Assembly: GCA_023433505.1 (NCBI GenBank)
Contig: JAEZCO010000106.1
Location: 1-64,000 of the forward strand
Reading direction: 5' to 3'
From: Bacillota bacterium
GTDB taxonomy: Bacteria; Bacillota; Clostridia; Acetivibrionales; DTU013
DNA: 64,000 bases
A program made the translations under genes and the position numbers. Below are positions 25,121 through 36,400 of this stretch, piece by piece (position 1 is the stretch's first letter; each line of letters begins with the position of its first letter). The notes below the pieces were generated by a model. It was given only the letters and a program-made list of their open reading frames with translations, ran no database searches and had not been told where the DNA came from.

Positions 25121-26230
25121 ATGCCGTCATCACCGAAAATAAGACAACCATTGGAAAAAGGGAAAATATCCGCTTTGCAGTTCGGCTTGCTTGGGCTTAC
25201 GATGGTCATTGCCACTGCGGATGTTTTCCTGCCTGCATATGTCGCGCAGGAGGCCCAGCAGGATTCATGGCTGTCGGTGATCTTCGGGACAATTTCATCG
25301 CTTGCCGTTTCCATTATTTTTATTCTGCTGGCAAAAAGATTCCCCGGCAAAACGCTGGTAGAATATTCAAGCACGATATTGGGTAAAGTGCTGGGAAAGA
25401 TAGTCGCTTCAATTTTCATTTTATACATGCTCATTGTTGGATATGCCGTACTGAGAGAACTGGGAGACATTTTCGTCACCTCCTTTAATCCCGATGCACC
25501 TTTGATCATCTACAGCGTGATCACTGTGATCGTTGCTTCCTATGCCGTACATAACGGTCTGGAAGTCATCGCCAGAGTAAACGAACTGATTATCCCCTTC
25601 GGCCTGGGAATACTTGGTATGATCGCTCTGGTCAATATCAAGGAATATAATTTAACCAATTATCTTCCTGTTATGGAAAACGGCGTGATTCCTCCCCTGA
25701 AAGGCGCCGTCCTGATACAGGCCTGGCTCCTCGAACTGGTTGTTTTGCTGCAGTTTGTACCCTTTGTAAAAGACCAAAAGAATATAGGCAAAAGCTTTTC
25801 TATTACAATAATCATCCTGGGTTTCTGCATGCTGCTGGGTACGTTGACAATCGCTGTATTCGGCAAACTCACAGGACAACTGATTTATCCTGCACTTGAA
25901 TATGTACGGTATGCAAGAATAGGAGAATATATAAACAACCTGGACATCACCATTATGGGGGTATGGATCATAGGCATCTTTATCAAAATAACAGTAATAT
26001 ATTACGGAATCGTTCTTGGCATTTCACAGCTCTTCGGTTTCAAATCCTACAAGCCCATGATCATCCCTGTGGGCTTGCTTATCATAACCTTATCTGTTTC
26101 AGCTTCCGAAAATATAAACGGCGTATTCAATTTCGCCCACTTTACTTTTCCCTTCCTCAGTTTTACCATCGCCTTTCTAATTCCGTCGCTGCTGCTGACA
26201 GTATCGCTGATAAGAAGGAAAAAGTCCTGA
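25121..26230 (+). CDS. Spore germination permease, GerB (GerAB) type
   Basis: A 369-residue membrane protein of the amino-acid/polyamine/organocation superfamily with about ten segments. The start at 25121 follows AAGGAG; a TTG at 25085 lies upstream of that site. Landmarks are ISALQFGLLGLTMVIATADV at the first helix, FPGKTLVEYSSTILGKVLGK near residue 70 and the HNGLEVIARVNELI segment near residue 145. It is the ligand-binding membrane subunit of germinant receptors in the spore inner membrane. Its partners gerA and gerC lie on the opposite strand and converge on it, which is not the usual gerABC operon order. Confidence 0.9.
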   Translation: MPSSPKIRQPLEKGKISALQFGLLGLTMVIATADVFLPAYVAQEAQQDSWLSVIFGTISSLAVSIIFILLAKRFPGKTLVEYSSTILGKVLGKIVASIFILYMLIVGYAVLRELGDIFVTSFNPDAPLIIYSVITVIVASYAVHNGLEVIARVNELIIPFGLGILGMIALVNIKEYNLTNYLPVMENGVIPPLKGAVLIQAWLLELVVLLQFVPFVKDQKNIGKSFSITIIILGFCMLLGTLTIAVFGKLTGQLIYPALEYVRYARIGEYINNLDITIMGVWIIGIFIKITVIYYGIVLGISQLFGFKSYKPMIIPVGLLIITLSVSASENINGVFNFAHFTFPFLSFTIAFLIPSLLLTVSLIRRKKS

Positions 26231-26238
26231 TGCTCCTG

Positions 26239-26472
26239 CTATTTCCTTTGACTTGCGTTAAATACCAAATCTGAGAGCGGATTGAAAATCGTCTCGGCTA
26301 ATTTGTCCGGAGCAGGGAAGTCCCAATCGGTTAAACCGCTTATTGCATAAACCATTGCAAAGGACATCAGGAAGAAGCAGAGTGCTGCCTCCTTATACTG
26401 CCTTTTTTTAAAAAAGTATACCATCTGCCATATGGTTACAGCCATGAATCCAACGATTAAAAGCATTGTCAT
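26239..26472 (-). CDS. Two-span small membrane protein, candidate germinant receptor D subunit
   Basis: About 77 residues with two hydrophobic helices (TMLLIVGFMAVTIWQMVYFF and ALCFFLMSFAMVYAISGL) joined by the basic loop KKRQYKEA. The start is uncertain: ATG at 26472 has a weak ribosome site and a TTG at 26499 has none. Size, topology and position directly after gerC match the small D subunits known from some Bacillus ger operons, which modulate receptor activity. It ends nine bases from the convergent gerB stop. The assignment is from size and context, not sequence identity. Confidence 0.6.
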   Translation of the reverse strand: MTMLLIVGFMAVTIWQMVYFFKKRQYKEAALCFFLMSFAMVYAISGLTDWDFPAPDKLAETIFNPLSDLVFNASQRK

Positions 26473-26526
26473 AAGCCAACATTCTTTCTTTGCAAGCAAT
26501 ATTTCTATGTTTGGTATGGGCCGGAT

Positions 26527-27723
26527 CTATTTATAAATCGTCCTTAATAACTTGCCGGTCCTTTCAATTGTCACATTGATCTTGTATTGAATCTTTACGT
26601 TTGGAAAATACTTTTCCTCCCAGACATCCTCCATGCTTCTCCACAATTCAGGATACTTCTTATGAAAAATTGTCCCAAAGTTGAAGATGTCCGACTTATA
26701 GTCCTTTTGTATCTTTTCTGCCGCTGACTCCATATCCTTCTGGATTTCCTTTGCAAATTCCTTTTCAATCTTTTCAATTTCATCTGTCTGCCGCAAATCA
26801 TGGGAGGTGGTTTGCTCCACCAGCGTCCCCCGGGTATCCACTTTGGCCAGAAAAGTAATTTCTCCGTTTTTGATATCGACATCAATGGAGGTTTTGCTGA
26901 AATTATTCTCGTAGGCCAAATCGCCTTCCTCCGTTTGCGTTATGATGGCACCCGTCGTTATATCTCCCGTAATCCACAAAAACCCTCTTGTTTGATAAGG
27001 ATCATACCAACCAATCATTTTACCCCTTTTGAAGATGGCACAGCCCTCAACATTCACAATAGGTATCGCCTCATCACGGAGGTCCAGCTTCTCATATTCC
27101 TGTCTCGGAGCGGAAAAGGTTGTCCTTTTTTCGTAGGTAGTAGAGATTTTTCCTGTTATATAATCTCCGCAGTGTTCCGCATGAGATACCAGAAAATCCT
27201 TGGCATCTTCCACATAAGATTTGGACCAGAGAGGTGCATTATTAATGATCCCGAGAATTTCTCTGGACAGGTCGTTTTGGATGTTGGCCGGAGCCTGCAA
27301 TATTTCAAAAGCCGTATCCTGGGCAATCAGGATATAGCTGCTGAAGCGGACCTCCCTGTTTCTTGAGAAGAAGTCAATGACTTCATCCATGCTTTGTTCC
27401 GCCGCGGCCTGTCCTATGATGATAACGCTGTTATGGATCCAGGTCAGGTGCTTCATGGCGATGGATCTGAGATTTTTCGAGGCATCCATCAGATTTTTTC
27501 CCGTCGCTGTCCCTATCCAGGTCATGGAACGATTGGGCTGCGAAACACTGGACCCTTCGGGCTGAACCGACAACACCGTGATACGGATATTCCCGTTTGC
27601 TTCCAGATCAATTCCTGTTGTTGTAACTATCCCAATCTCATTCAGCTCGGTCTTCCCCCAGCAACCGCCCAACAGGATTGCCAGCGCCGATATCATAAAA
27701 CATACAAGAAGCTTTTTTACCAT
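26527..27723 (-). CDS. Spore germination lipoprotein GerC (GerAC) type
   Basis: A 398-residue lipoprotein subunit of a germinant receptor. The signal peptide MVKKLLVCFMISALAILLGGC ends in a LGGC lipobox, followed by WGKTELNEIGIVTTTGID, the usual GerC start of the mature protein. Further GerC blocks are VIIIGQAAAEQSMDEVIDFF and RFSSYILIAQD. Its start overlaps the end of gerA by seven bases, so the two are coupled. It is inserted in the spore inner membrane with GerA and GerB. Confidence 0.93.
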   Translation of the reverse strand: MVKKLLVCFMISALAILLGGCWGKTELNEIGIVTTTGIDLEANGNIRITVLSVQPEGSSVSQPNRSMTWIGTATGKNLMDASKNLRSIAMKHLTWIHNSVIIIGQAAAEQSMDEVIDFFSRNREVRFSSYILIAQDTAFEILQAPANIQNDLSREILGIINNAPLWSKSYVEDAKDFLVSHAEHCGDYITGKISTTYEKRTTFSAPRQEYEKLDLRDEAIPIVNVEGCAIFKRGKMIGWYDPYQTRGFLWITGDITTGAIITQTEEGDLAYENNFSKTSIDVDIKNGEITFLAKVDTRGTLVEQTTSHDLRQTDEIEKIEKEFAKEIQKDMESAAEKIQKDYKSDIFNFGTIFHKKYPELWRSMEDVWEEKYFPNVKIQYKINVTIERTGKLLRTIYK

Positions 27724-29378
27724 TTCTCATCATCCTTGTCGGTGAGCCCGGCCTCCACCTTGATATCGTTTTTCATCCGCGTGGGATTATTCTTTTGGAT
27801 GAAGGAAGGACGCTTTTTCATTGTCCAAAGAGGAGTCATAATCACGGAATCCTTTAAATCCTTGAACGAGACGGGTGTAAAGGGTGAAAGATAAGGGACT
27901 CCGAAAGACCTCAGACTTGCCAGATGGATTAGCAAAACAAGTATCCCCATAATAATTCCGTATATTCCGAACACAGCAGCCAGCAGCATGAATGGGAATC
28001 TCAGGAGCCTCAGCGTTATGGCCGAATTGAAGGCAGGTATGGCAAATGAAGCAATACCGGTGAGTGCAACCACAATAACCATGGCCTGGGACACAATACC
28101 CGCCTGTACCACCCCCTGTCCGATAACAAGACCGCCTACAATGCTTACGGCTGGTCCTACCGGCTGCGGCAGCCTTATACCGGCTTCTCTCAGCAGTTCA
28201 AAGGTGAATTCCATCAGCAGTGCCTCCAGAATCGCCGGAAAAGGGACATCCGCCCTGGAGCGTGTGATGGTGACAAGCAGCGGCAAGGGTATCATTTCCT
28301 GGTGAAAGGTGGTCACAGCGATGTAAAACGAAGGGCCGAGCAAAGAAACGACGATGGAAAGATATCGAAGAAGTCTGAGCAAAGTAGAAAAATAGAAAAC
28401 ATAATAGTAATCTTCCGCCGCCATAAGAAAATCCGTGAAGGTTACGGGTGCGATAAGGGCGTTGGGCGAGTTGTCCACCAAAACTACTATGCGTCCTTCC
28501 GCCAGTGCGGCAGCACATTTGTCCGGCCGTTCCGTCACCACCAGCATTGGGAAAGGCGATAGGCCGCTGTCTTCGATAAATTTTTCAATATAGCTGCTGT
28601 CCGTGACCATATCGATATCGATTCTGCCAACCCGGGATTTTACTTCATTTACCGTATTTTCATCCGCAATTCCGCTAATGTATGAAATGGTCACAGGCGT
28701 ACTGCTCAACCTGCCTACTTCATACACTTCCAGCTTTAAGTCGGGAGTCTTAACCCTTTTGCGCAGAAGGGAAACGTTGGTCCTCAGGTCTTCCACAAAT
28801 GCTTCATGCGGCCCTTTCACAACGGTTTCAATCTTTGGCGAGGATACCTTTCTTCCCATTTCAGCCTTCGAGTTGGCTGCCAATGCTGTTTTTGACCCGT
28901 CCATAAAAAGCAGGCAATATCCGGAAAGGAGCCTCTTGATCACATCCTTGAACAGCCGGAACTCTTCAACCTGAAAGGAATACAAAGAGGAAGCTTTCAC
29001 CTTCGAGACATCCATTCCGTCTTTTGCAAGCCCGTCAATCTCCTTTACCCTGGCATCCGTCATCAAAGGCTTTAAAAAATCGTCGTTTACCAATTCCTTG
29101 TTGACCAGGCTGTCCAGATAAGCGGCAAAACATGGGGTTTTGCCCTCACCCAGCTCCAAAGGCTTGAGGATGAGGTCGGAACAATTTTTAAATACGCCGG
29201 CGATGAACTGCCTGTCATCGTCGATGCTGCCGGTAATTTCAGCGGTCAAATACGCCTGTTCGCCGAGCTTTTCAATTTGCTCCAGCTTTTTTTGAGGCCT
29301 GGCATACGAATCTTTTTTGCTTTTTTTTACAGATTCGCCGATTGGTTTTGGAGACTTGATCACCCTGTACTTTTTCAT
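27717..29378 (-). CDS. Spore germination protein GerA (GerAA) type
   Basis: A 553-residue GerA subunit: a basic N-terminal tail, a soluble domain (about residues 50-300) and five to six C-terminal membrane helices. The GerA fingerprints IEKFIEDSGLSPFPMLVVTERPDK and EGRIVVLVDNSPNALIAP lie around residues 265-310 (cited in part). ISRSRADVPFPAILEAL-type sequence occurs as TRSRADVPFPAILEALLMEF near residue 380. With gerC and the small two-span protein it forms a three-gene unit. The ribosome site is weak (GAAAG). Confidence 0.94.
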   Translation of the reverse strand: MKKYRVIKSPKPIGESVKKSKKDSYARPQKKLEQIEKLGEQAYLTAEITGSIDDDRQFIAGVFKNCSDLILKPLELGEGKTPCFAAYLDSLVNKELVNDDFLKPLMTDARVKEIDGLAKDGMDVSKVKASSLYSFQVEEFRLFKDVIKRLLSGYCLLFMDGSKTALAANSKAEMGRKVSSPKIETVVKGPHEAFVEDLRTNVSLLRKRVKTPDLKLEVYEVGRLSSTPVTISYISGIADENTVNEVKSRVGRIDIDMVTDSSYIEKFIEDSGLSPFPMLVVTERPDKCAAALAEGRIVVLVDNSPNALIAPVTFTDFLMAAEDYYYVFYFSTLLRLLRYLSIVVSLLGPSFYIAVTTFHQEMIPLPLLVTITRSRADVPFPAILEALLMEFTFELLREAGIRLPQPVGPAVSIVGGLVIGQGVVQAGIVSQAMVIVVALTGIASFAIPAFNSAITLRLLRFPFMLLAAVFGIYGIIMGILVLLIHLASLRSFGVPYLSPFTPVSFKDLKDSVIMTPLWTMKKRPSFIQKNNPTRMKNDIKVEAGLTDKDDEKW

Positions 29379-29454
29379 ACGCTCGTTCTTTCAATGGGAT
29401 TAAAATATTTTCAGTATACTTAAGTACAGTTTTCCAACCGGGCCCCCATAATAT

Positions 29455-32400
29455 TCAGAATGTAACGATTTCTCCATTGTAGAACAAATAGATATATTTT
29501 CCCAGCACTTTTTTTCCGGTGATTGACTCAAGGGCTCTGACATAATAATCGATTTGTACGCCGTATAGCTCTTTTATATGGTTGCTTCCCTTGCCGGAAA
29601 CGTAATCGGTCTTATAATCCACCAATACCAAACCGTCAGGCTCTTCAAAAAAGCAGTCGATCACTCCCTGCAGCAATATCTTTTCACCTGTATATAATTC
29701 CACCGGCATATCCTGGTATATTTCACTGCACTCGAGTTCAATATTGAAGGGTGTCTCACGGTTTATCCGCTTTGCTTCCAGCATCCTGCGCCCCAGTCCG
29801 GTTAGAAAAAATCTTGCAATCCGTTTTTCATCCGCTGCCTCTGCTTCTTGGGATGTAAGGAATGCATCCTCCGCCATTTTCGATGTCTGACGGCGTATTT
29901 CTCCTGCAATCCCGGCAGCATGGGCATCTTCCTCCAGCATCCGTTTTATGGAACCCAACTCAAGATGCTGCATGACGAAATGCATGATGGACCCTTTCTC
30001 TGCCGGGCTCAAACCCTTTGTCGCTTCCATGAAGGCAGGCCTGGCCGTTAAGGGCTGTAATTGCAGCTCTGCCGCAGGTTCCTCCCCGGAGGCCGTGATA
30101 TTGAAAAGCCTTTTCAACTCTGTTACCGACAATTTGGCCGGTATTTCACAGGCCCTTTCAAATGCATACCGCCATTCCAGCCTTTTTTTTACTTTCAGGA
30201 AGCCGTCGGCTCCGTCCTCCTCCGGATTGTATTCCGAAAGCCATTGCGACAGCTCTTCCATGGATTTCTGCTCCTTGCTCCCTCCGGACAAACAATCCCG
30301 GATATCGGATACCCGTATCTCCCATTGGGAGGCATCCCTATCTTCAAATACCGGTGCATCTATACCTTCCCGCATAGGTTTCTGAAAATGCAGTCCATTG
30401 CAGCCGGGGCTGGTCGTAAGCTTTGCTTGCTGCTCGCCTCTGCAACCTTCATTTTCAGAAAAACGGGAAGTAATATTTGCTGTACTCCAAAGTCCGGCCA
30501 GCGCCGGACAGATCCAGTCCAGATAGGTTGCCGCCTTCAGCATGTCGAATTCATGGAGCCGGGCTTCCCCTTTTCCCCCGCATTTTAACCAGCCTGCCGA
30601 AGCTTTTGCATAATCCTTTACCGCGCCTGTGATAATCAGTTTTTCCCTGGCCCTTGTGAACGCCACATACAAAATCCGCATTTCTTCCGAGAGGGTTTCC
30701 TGTTTGATTTTATATTTTATGGCCTGCTTGCTTAAGACCGGCCAGGTGATCCTTTTTTCTGTATCCACCCGGTCGGGGCCGAAGCCAAGCTCCTGGTGCA
30801 TCAATATTTTGCCGTTCATGTCCTGGAGGTTGAATTTTTTCCCGCAGCCGGATACGAACACCACAGGGAATTCAAGTCCCTTGCTCTTATGAATGCTCAT
30901 AATCCGGACCACATTTTCGTTTTCGCCCAAAATCTTCGCGCTTCCCATATCTCCGCCGCCGCTTTTTAAACGCCCGATGTAGTTGATAAAATTAAACAAG
31001 CCCTTATAACTGGTCTCTTCAAACTGCCTGGCCCTTTCAAAAAGCATTTTAAGGTTCGCCTGGCGCTGCTGCCCTCCGGGCAGGACTCCCACATAGCTGT
31101 AATACGAGGTTTGCGTATAAAGATACCATATCAGCTCATCGGTAGACATATACAACGACTTCCCACGCCATTCTTCAAGATCCGTAAGGAATTTTACAGC
31201 TTTATCCCCGGAAATTCCTTTGCAACCGGCTGCATACTTCTTCACGGCTTCATAGAATGGCAGGTCCCGGTCCGTCAGCCTTATATCCGCCAGCTCGTCG
31301 GCGGTGAAGGAATATATGGGCGAGCGCAATACGGCAAGCAGCGGAATGTCCTGCAGCGGATTGTCGATGATAGCCAGCAGGGATATTACCGTTTGAATTT
31401 CAACTGTTTTGAAGTAGCCGGTGCCTGTATCTGCGTATGCCGGAATTCCTTGCAGGCTCAGCTCTTCCGAAAAAATGCCCGACCAGTTCCGCGTTGTCCG
31501 AAGAAGGATTACAATGTCTTTGTACTCTGCCTTTCTATAGTCTTTCAGCTTTTTATCGTACACTTTGAAAGCACTCTCCGGTGTCAGACCCACAAGCTTT
31601 CTTATTCTGCCTGCAACGATTCTTGCCTCTGCCTGGATAGCGTCCAGGGGCTCGCTTTCCTCCTGCGGCTGCCCGGGATCCTCCTCCGCTTCCTCCGCTT
31701 CGGGAATGCCGTTTTCATCAGGACTGCTTTTTCTTCCCGACAGGTCGATGATATCAACCTCAACAGCCCATGGTGACCGTGCATCCGGCTCAAAAAACAC
31801 ACCGGAACCTTCTTCCTGTACCTGTGCCGGACGTTGGGACTGAGTCCCTTTTGCGACAGGAGAACCGTTCCGCTGTGGCATTTCGGGGAAGGCGGCGCCG
31901 GGATTTAACGCCTCTTCGTCGGTATAGTCCAGTTCGCCGACAAGCTCCGACATAGTCCGTTTGAATATGAAATTGACACCGTTTATGATTTCATGGCGGC
32001 TCCGGAAGTTTTTATACAAAAGGATGCGCATATTTTCAGAGCCCGGCGTTGAAGGATAGGCGCCGTATTTGGACAGGAAAAGCTCCGGTCTGGCCTGCCT
32101 GAACCTGTATATGCTCTGCTTCACGTCGCCGACCATAAAAATGTTGGGCTTTCCGGCCTCCTCCCGGGAGATGGCATGAATGATTACTTCCTGTATGAGA
32201 TTGCTGTCCTGGTATTCATCTACCAGAATTTCTTCATATTTTTCCCTCAGCCCCAATGCTACCTCCGAGGGTCTGTCTCCAGCCAGCAGGATCTTCAGGC
32301 ACAGATGTTCCAGGTCATTGAAATCTACCAGGGCCTTTTCCCTCTTTTTTTCGCCGAATCTTTTGCCGAATTCGGCAGTGAGCCGGGCAAGGGCTGCAAA

Positions 32401-33432
32401 CACCGGATAAAGCGCTTTGAATTCTTCCGCCGCCTCAGCGGAGGTAACATTGAAGGCAGACTCAATGATCTTTGAGAGCCTGTCCTTAACTTCCTTCCTT
32501 GCCGCCTTCACCTGCTCCTGTGCGGTAATATCCGCCTCTTTCCCGCACCGGGGCAATCGGGCCGCTTCGTAGGAATTGAAGGCATAGTACAGTTCATCCC
32601 AGCCGGAAGCTGAGATCTCAGCCTTCATCAATAGCGCCAGAAGCGTTTTCAAAAGCAGTATTTCTTCCCGAAGGCAGGCTGCATACGGCTCAAGGCCATT
32701 GGCTATGCACGCTGCCGCAAGGGCATCTTCCTCCAATACAATCAAGCCTTTTAATTCCGCCGCCACACTTTTTATAATTACTTTTCCCCATGCAGTTTCA
32801 CACAGGTCGGTCCCCTCCGGAAGATTAAACTCCTCCGTGTGCTCCTCCAGCCACTTTAAAGGCCAGGGATGGCTCTGGATGAACTCATGCAGCGACAGGA
32901 CAATTTCCTGCAGGGCTTCGTCGCTTTTCCCTCCGCCATAGCATTCCACAAGCTTTAAAAAGTCCTCCGTCGAGGTGCCCTCCTCATATTGAGCCTCAAA
33001 CAGCTCTTCCAGGATGTCCAGCTTCATCAAGGTTGTTTCCGTCTCATCCGCGATCCGGAAGACCGGGTCCAGCTCAATCACATGGAAATTGCTGCGTATG
33101 ACCTCCAGGCAGAAGGAGTGCAGAGTGGTTATACTGGCTTTCCCTAAAAGTGTCAGCTGTTTTTGGAGGTGCTCGGAGGAAGGATTCGCCTCCAGCGCTT
33201 CCTCTAACGCGTGTCCTATTCTTTCCCGCATTTCAGCTGCTGCAGCATTTGTAAAAGTTACCACTAGCAATGAATCAATGTCTATAGGATTTTCCAGATC
33301 GGAAATCTTCCGTATAATTCTCTCCACAAGCACTGCTGTTTTTCCTGCACCGGCCGCTGCCGCCACCAGGAGATTACACCCCTTTTGGGTGATTGCTTCC
33401 AACTGCTCTTTCGTCCATTGGGCGCCGCTCAT
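29455..33432 (-). CDS. addA: ATP-dependent helicase/nuclease subunit A (AddA)
   Basis: The UvrD-like helicase and nuclease subunit that processes double-strand breaks for recombination (the Bacillota counterpart of RecBCD). It has 1325 residues. Walker A is VAAAAGAGKTAVL near residue 25, SLLVVTFTNAAAAEMRERI is motif Ia, ILVDEYQDSN motif II, VGDVKQSIYRFRQARPELF motif III, and VRIMSIHKSKGLEFPVVFV motif V. A RecB-type nuclease centre GLVLVDYKTDYV is near the C terminus. It starts four bases inside the end of addB. No truncation is seen; it is somewhat longer than the B. subtilis protein. Confidence 0.96.
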   Translation of the reverse strand: MSGAQWTKEQLEAITQKGCNLLVAAAAGAGKTAVLVERIIRKISDLENPIDIDSLLVVTFTNAAAAEMRERIGHALEEALEANPSSEHLQKQLTLLGKASITTLHSFCLEVIRSNFHVIELDPVFRIADETETTLMKLDILEELFEAQYEEGTSTEDFLKLVECYGGGKSDEALQEIVLSLHEFIQSHPWPLKWLEEHTEEFNLPEGTDLCETAWGKVIIKSVAAELKGLIVLEEDALAAACIANGLEPYAACLREEILLLKTLLALLMKAEISASGWDELYYAFNSYEAARLPRCGKEADITAQEQVKAARKEVKDRLSKIIESAFNVTSAEAAEEFKALYPVFAALARLTAEFGKRFGEKKREKALVDFNDLEHLCLKILLAGDRPSEVALGLREKYEEILVDEYQDSNLIQEVIIHAISREEAGKPNIFMVGDVKQSIYRFRQARPELFLSKYGAYPSTPGSENMRILLYKNFRSRHEIINGVNFIFKRTMSELVGELDYTDEEALNPGAAFPEMPQRNGSPVAKGTQSQRPAQVQEEGSGVFFEPDARSPWAVEVDIIDLSGRKSSPDENGIPEAEEAEEDPGQPQEESEPLDAIQAEARIVAGRIRKLVGLTPESAFKVYDKKLKDYRKAEYKDIVILLRTTRNWSGIFSEELSLQGIPAYADTGTGYFKTVEIQTVISLLAIIDNPLQDIPLLAVLRSPIYSFTADELADIRLTDRDLPFYEAVKKYAAGCKGISGDKAVKFLTDLEEWRGKSLYMSTDELIWYLYTQTSYYSYVGVLPGGQQRQANLKMLFERARQFEETSYKGLFNFINYIGRLKSGGGDMGSAKILGENENVVRIMSIHKSKGLEFPVVFVSGCGKKFNLQDMNGKILMHQELGFGPDRVDTEKRITWPVLSKQAIKYKIKQETLSEEMRILYVAFTRAREKLIITGAVKDYAKASAGWLKCGGKGEARLHEFDMLKAATYLDWICPALAGLWSTANITSRFSENEGCRGEQQAKLTTSPGCNGLHFQKPMREGIDAPVFEDRDASQWEIRVSDIRDCLSGGSKEQKSMEELSQWLSEYNPEEDGADGFLKVKKRLEWRYAFERACEIPAKLSVTELKRLFNITASGEEPAAELQLQPLTARPAFMEATKGLSPAEKGSIMHFVMQHLELGSIKRMLEEDAHAAGIAGEIRRQTSKMAEDAFLTSQEAEAADEKRIARFFLTGLGRRMLEAKRINRETPFNIELECSEIYQDMPVELYTGEKILLQGVIDCFFEEPDGLVLVDYKTDYVSGKGSNHIKELYGVQIDYYVRALESITGKKVLGKYIYLFYNGEIVTF

Positions 33433-36400
33433 GCCTTCGTCTCCCCCTTGCCGCTGCCGGAATCACAGCGTATGAGCTTCCATACCTCTTCATCCTTCAC
33501 ATCATTTAAAAACCTGTAATTGTTGTCTGCTATAGCAGGGTCAAACTGGCATACGGAGGTGTAACTGCAATATGTACAGGCAGTGACAGTCCGCTTTTTA
33601 TATGGACTGATTCTGACATTCCCTTTTAAAATTTCTTCACCAATATCCATAAGCGTCTTTCTTACATGCCTGCGCAGTATGCCGAATTGCTCCTCGGTAG
33701 CGGCGGAAGACCTGCCCAGAGTATCTCCCTTGTTCAGCCTGGCAGGTATAATGTAGGAATCGCCGTCGATTTGCCGGTCCATTTCCTTAATAAGCTTCAC
33801 ATCCGCCAACAGCAAGCCCTTCATTTTGAGCTGCTTCATAATGGCTTTTTCTATCTCTTCTTCGGAACTCAGTCTGCTCCCCTTTACAACCGGGTCATCC
33901 AGCCTGAAATAGAGTATGCCGCCGGGCAGAAGCTTTTTTTCACTTTCGCCTTCGAGTACGGCGTCCATATAAGTGAGCAACTGAAGCTGCAGCCCGTAAT
34001 AGACATCGGCCAGCTTCAATGCCTTGTTGCCGGATTTGTAATCAATGATCCTCAGGTAGGTGCCGTCTTCGTTGGTCATGGAATCGATTCTGTCGATCCT
34101 GCCCGTAAGGCTGAGCCTATCCCCTGAAGGCAGTTCAATCACGATTGGAGGATATTGTCCGTATTCGGAAAATTCCACCTCATAGCCTACAGGCTCAAAG
34201 CCGCTGCGCTTCATGTGCTCGGAAATGGTCAGCACCACCCTTGTCACGATTCTTTTTAACCTTCCCGAGAGATAAATGTACCGCCTGGAACTGTTGAACA
34301 CGGTACCGGAAGCTTTTTCCAGCATCCCGTCGATAATCCGGGATATCTGCTGCCCGCACCATTCCTTTTCCAGAGCGCGCCAGCTTAGATTTTTACCGGC
34401 GATGAGCCGTGAAAACTCGTCGAGCACATTGTGCATAAAAGTCCCTACATCCACAGGGTCCAGGCGGAATATCCTTCTTTCCTCCGCTTTCAGGCCATAC
34501 TTGACGTAATAGGAGAAGGGGCAGGAGGAATACAGCTCCATCCTTGATATGCTTGCATTCACCGGACTGCCGTATAGTTTCACCGCTCTGGTCCTATCCA
34601 TGTGGGCTGTCTGATTGGAATATTGCAAACCCGCCAGCACTGTCCTGCTTCTGTCTCTCCAGAAGCTGTCATCTTGAAACCATCGGAAGACCTTCTGCCA
34701 TAATTCGCCTGTCTCATTCCCCTCAAACCGCTTCCGGACCGCAGCCACCAGCTCATTGAAGGCGGGGCCGGGGGCGGCGACAAGCTCCAGCTCACTGTCA
34801 TCTGTTTTGATTCCCGTGATATCGCTTGACTCAAGCAGCATTGGAAAAATCCTTTTTATATCCGAAATAAGCCTTGACGGCCGTAATGCTTTTCCATCCC
34901 TGTCCGCAGCCGGAAAGCTCAGCCGTAAATATTCCGAAGGCGTGGCAAGAGAGGTATAAACAAGAAATCTTTCTTCCAGGAGCTTGTATTTGGAGTCTTT
35001 GGCAAGCTGGACCCCCAGGCCTTCCAGCCGGGCCCTTTCCGCATCCGTCAAGATCCCTTCTTCACTCACGGCAGCCGGAAAAACGCCTTCATTGACGCCC
35101 AGGATGAATAAAGCCTTGATTTCATGACTCTTCGACCTTTCAATGCTTCCCACCAGTACCTGGTCCAGAGCCGGAGGTATAAGCCCTATGGAATATTCCT
35201 CAAAGCCCGCGGCAAGTATTTCACCAAACCTGCCTATGCCCAGAAGGTCTTCCCCGGTTACTTCCACCACCTGGGTAAGGACCTCCATTACAATATTCCA
35301 GACCTGCCTGTATTCATTGACTTTATCCAGCTCACCCGAGCCTGCAAAATACCGGATCAGGCCATCGATGCGCTGAGGAACTCCAATCTCGCCAAGGAAA
35401 TCGAATAAAGCCGTACAGATTTCCGCCGCTTTCCTGCGGCCTTTGATTTTCTCCCGGAAAGCTTCAAGGGGCTTCACCAGCTCTATTCTTGCGCTGTTAA
35501 CAGCTTCCATGACCTGCTGTCCGCCATTCCCCTTTTCTTTTCCGCTGCCGCTGAACTCCTCCCTCGCCGTCCATTCCTGCTCCTGTGTCCACCGGTACCC
35601 TTTTATCCCGCAGGCCAGGACATAATTTTCAAGGAGATCGGAGCTTTCGCGGGTAATATTGGACATCCCTGACTTAATGTAGCGGAAGACCGACTCATAG
35701 GCCCAGTTGCTTTTAAATATTTCAAAGGCCGAAAGGATGAGTATGATCAGGGGATGGCCGGAGATATCCCTTTTCTTGTCAATGAAACAGGGGATGCCAT
35801 ATTCCTTAAATACAACGTAAAGCACTTTTTCATAGTGTTCGAGATTTCTGCAGGTCACAGCCATGTCCCTGTAACGCATGCCTTTTTCCCTGCATAGCTT
35901 TATGACTTCTCTGGCTGTGGCTTCGGCTTCTGAAAACATATTTGCGGCAGCAAAAACGGAAATGCTTTCGACAGGCTGGACATATTTCCGGCAGGGGTAA
36001 GAAAAAAGATTCTGCTCCAAATGGCCCAGCGCCTGATTTGAGCGGAACCTGCCTGTGAATGCGCAGCCGGCGTCGCCCTTCTGCCCGAGTTTTACGGGAG
36101 GCTCAATATTCACATTATCCCTGTGTGCCAGTGTCTTCAGCTTGTCCGCCGTATTTCTGACAGGTACAAAAGCCATTCCGGGTATGGTATCCAGATCGGT
36201 CTCCAGGCAATCGGTGCAAAGGCATATATTTACCGTATCCGCTATTCCCAGAAGCTTTTGGATCACCCTGAATTCCTGGGGCGTGAACCCGGAAAACTCG
36301 TCAATCCAGATTTCCGTATGATTGAATTGCGTCGATTTATCCAGCTTTTTGCAAAGCTCTGTGAGGTCGTCGTCAGAATCCATATACCTCTGGTGAAGCG

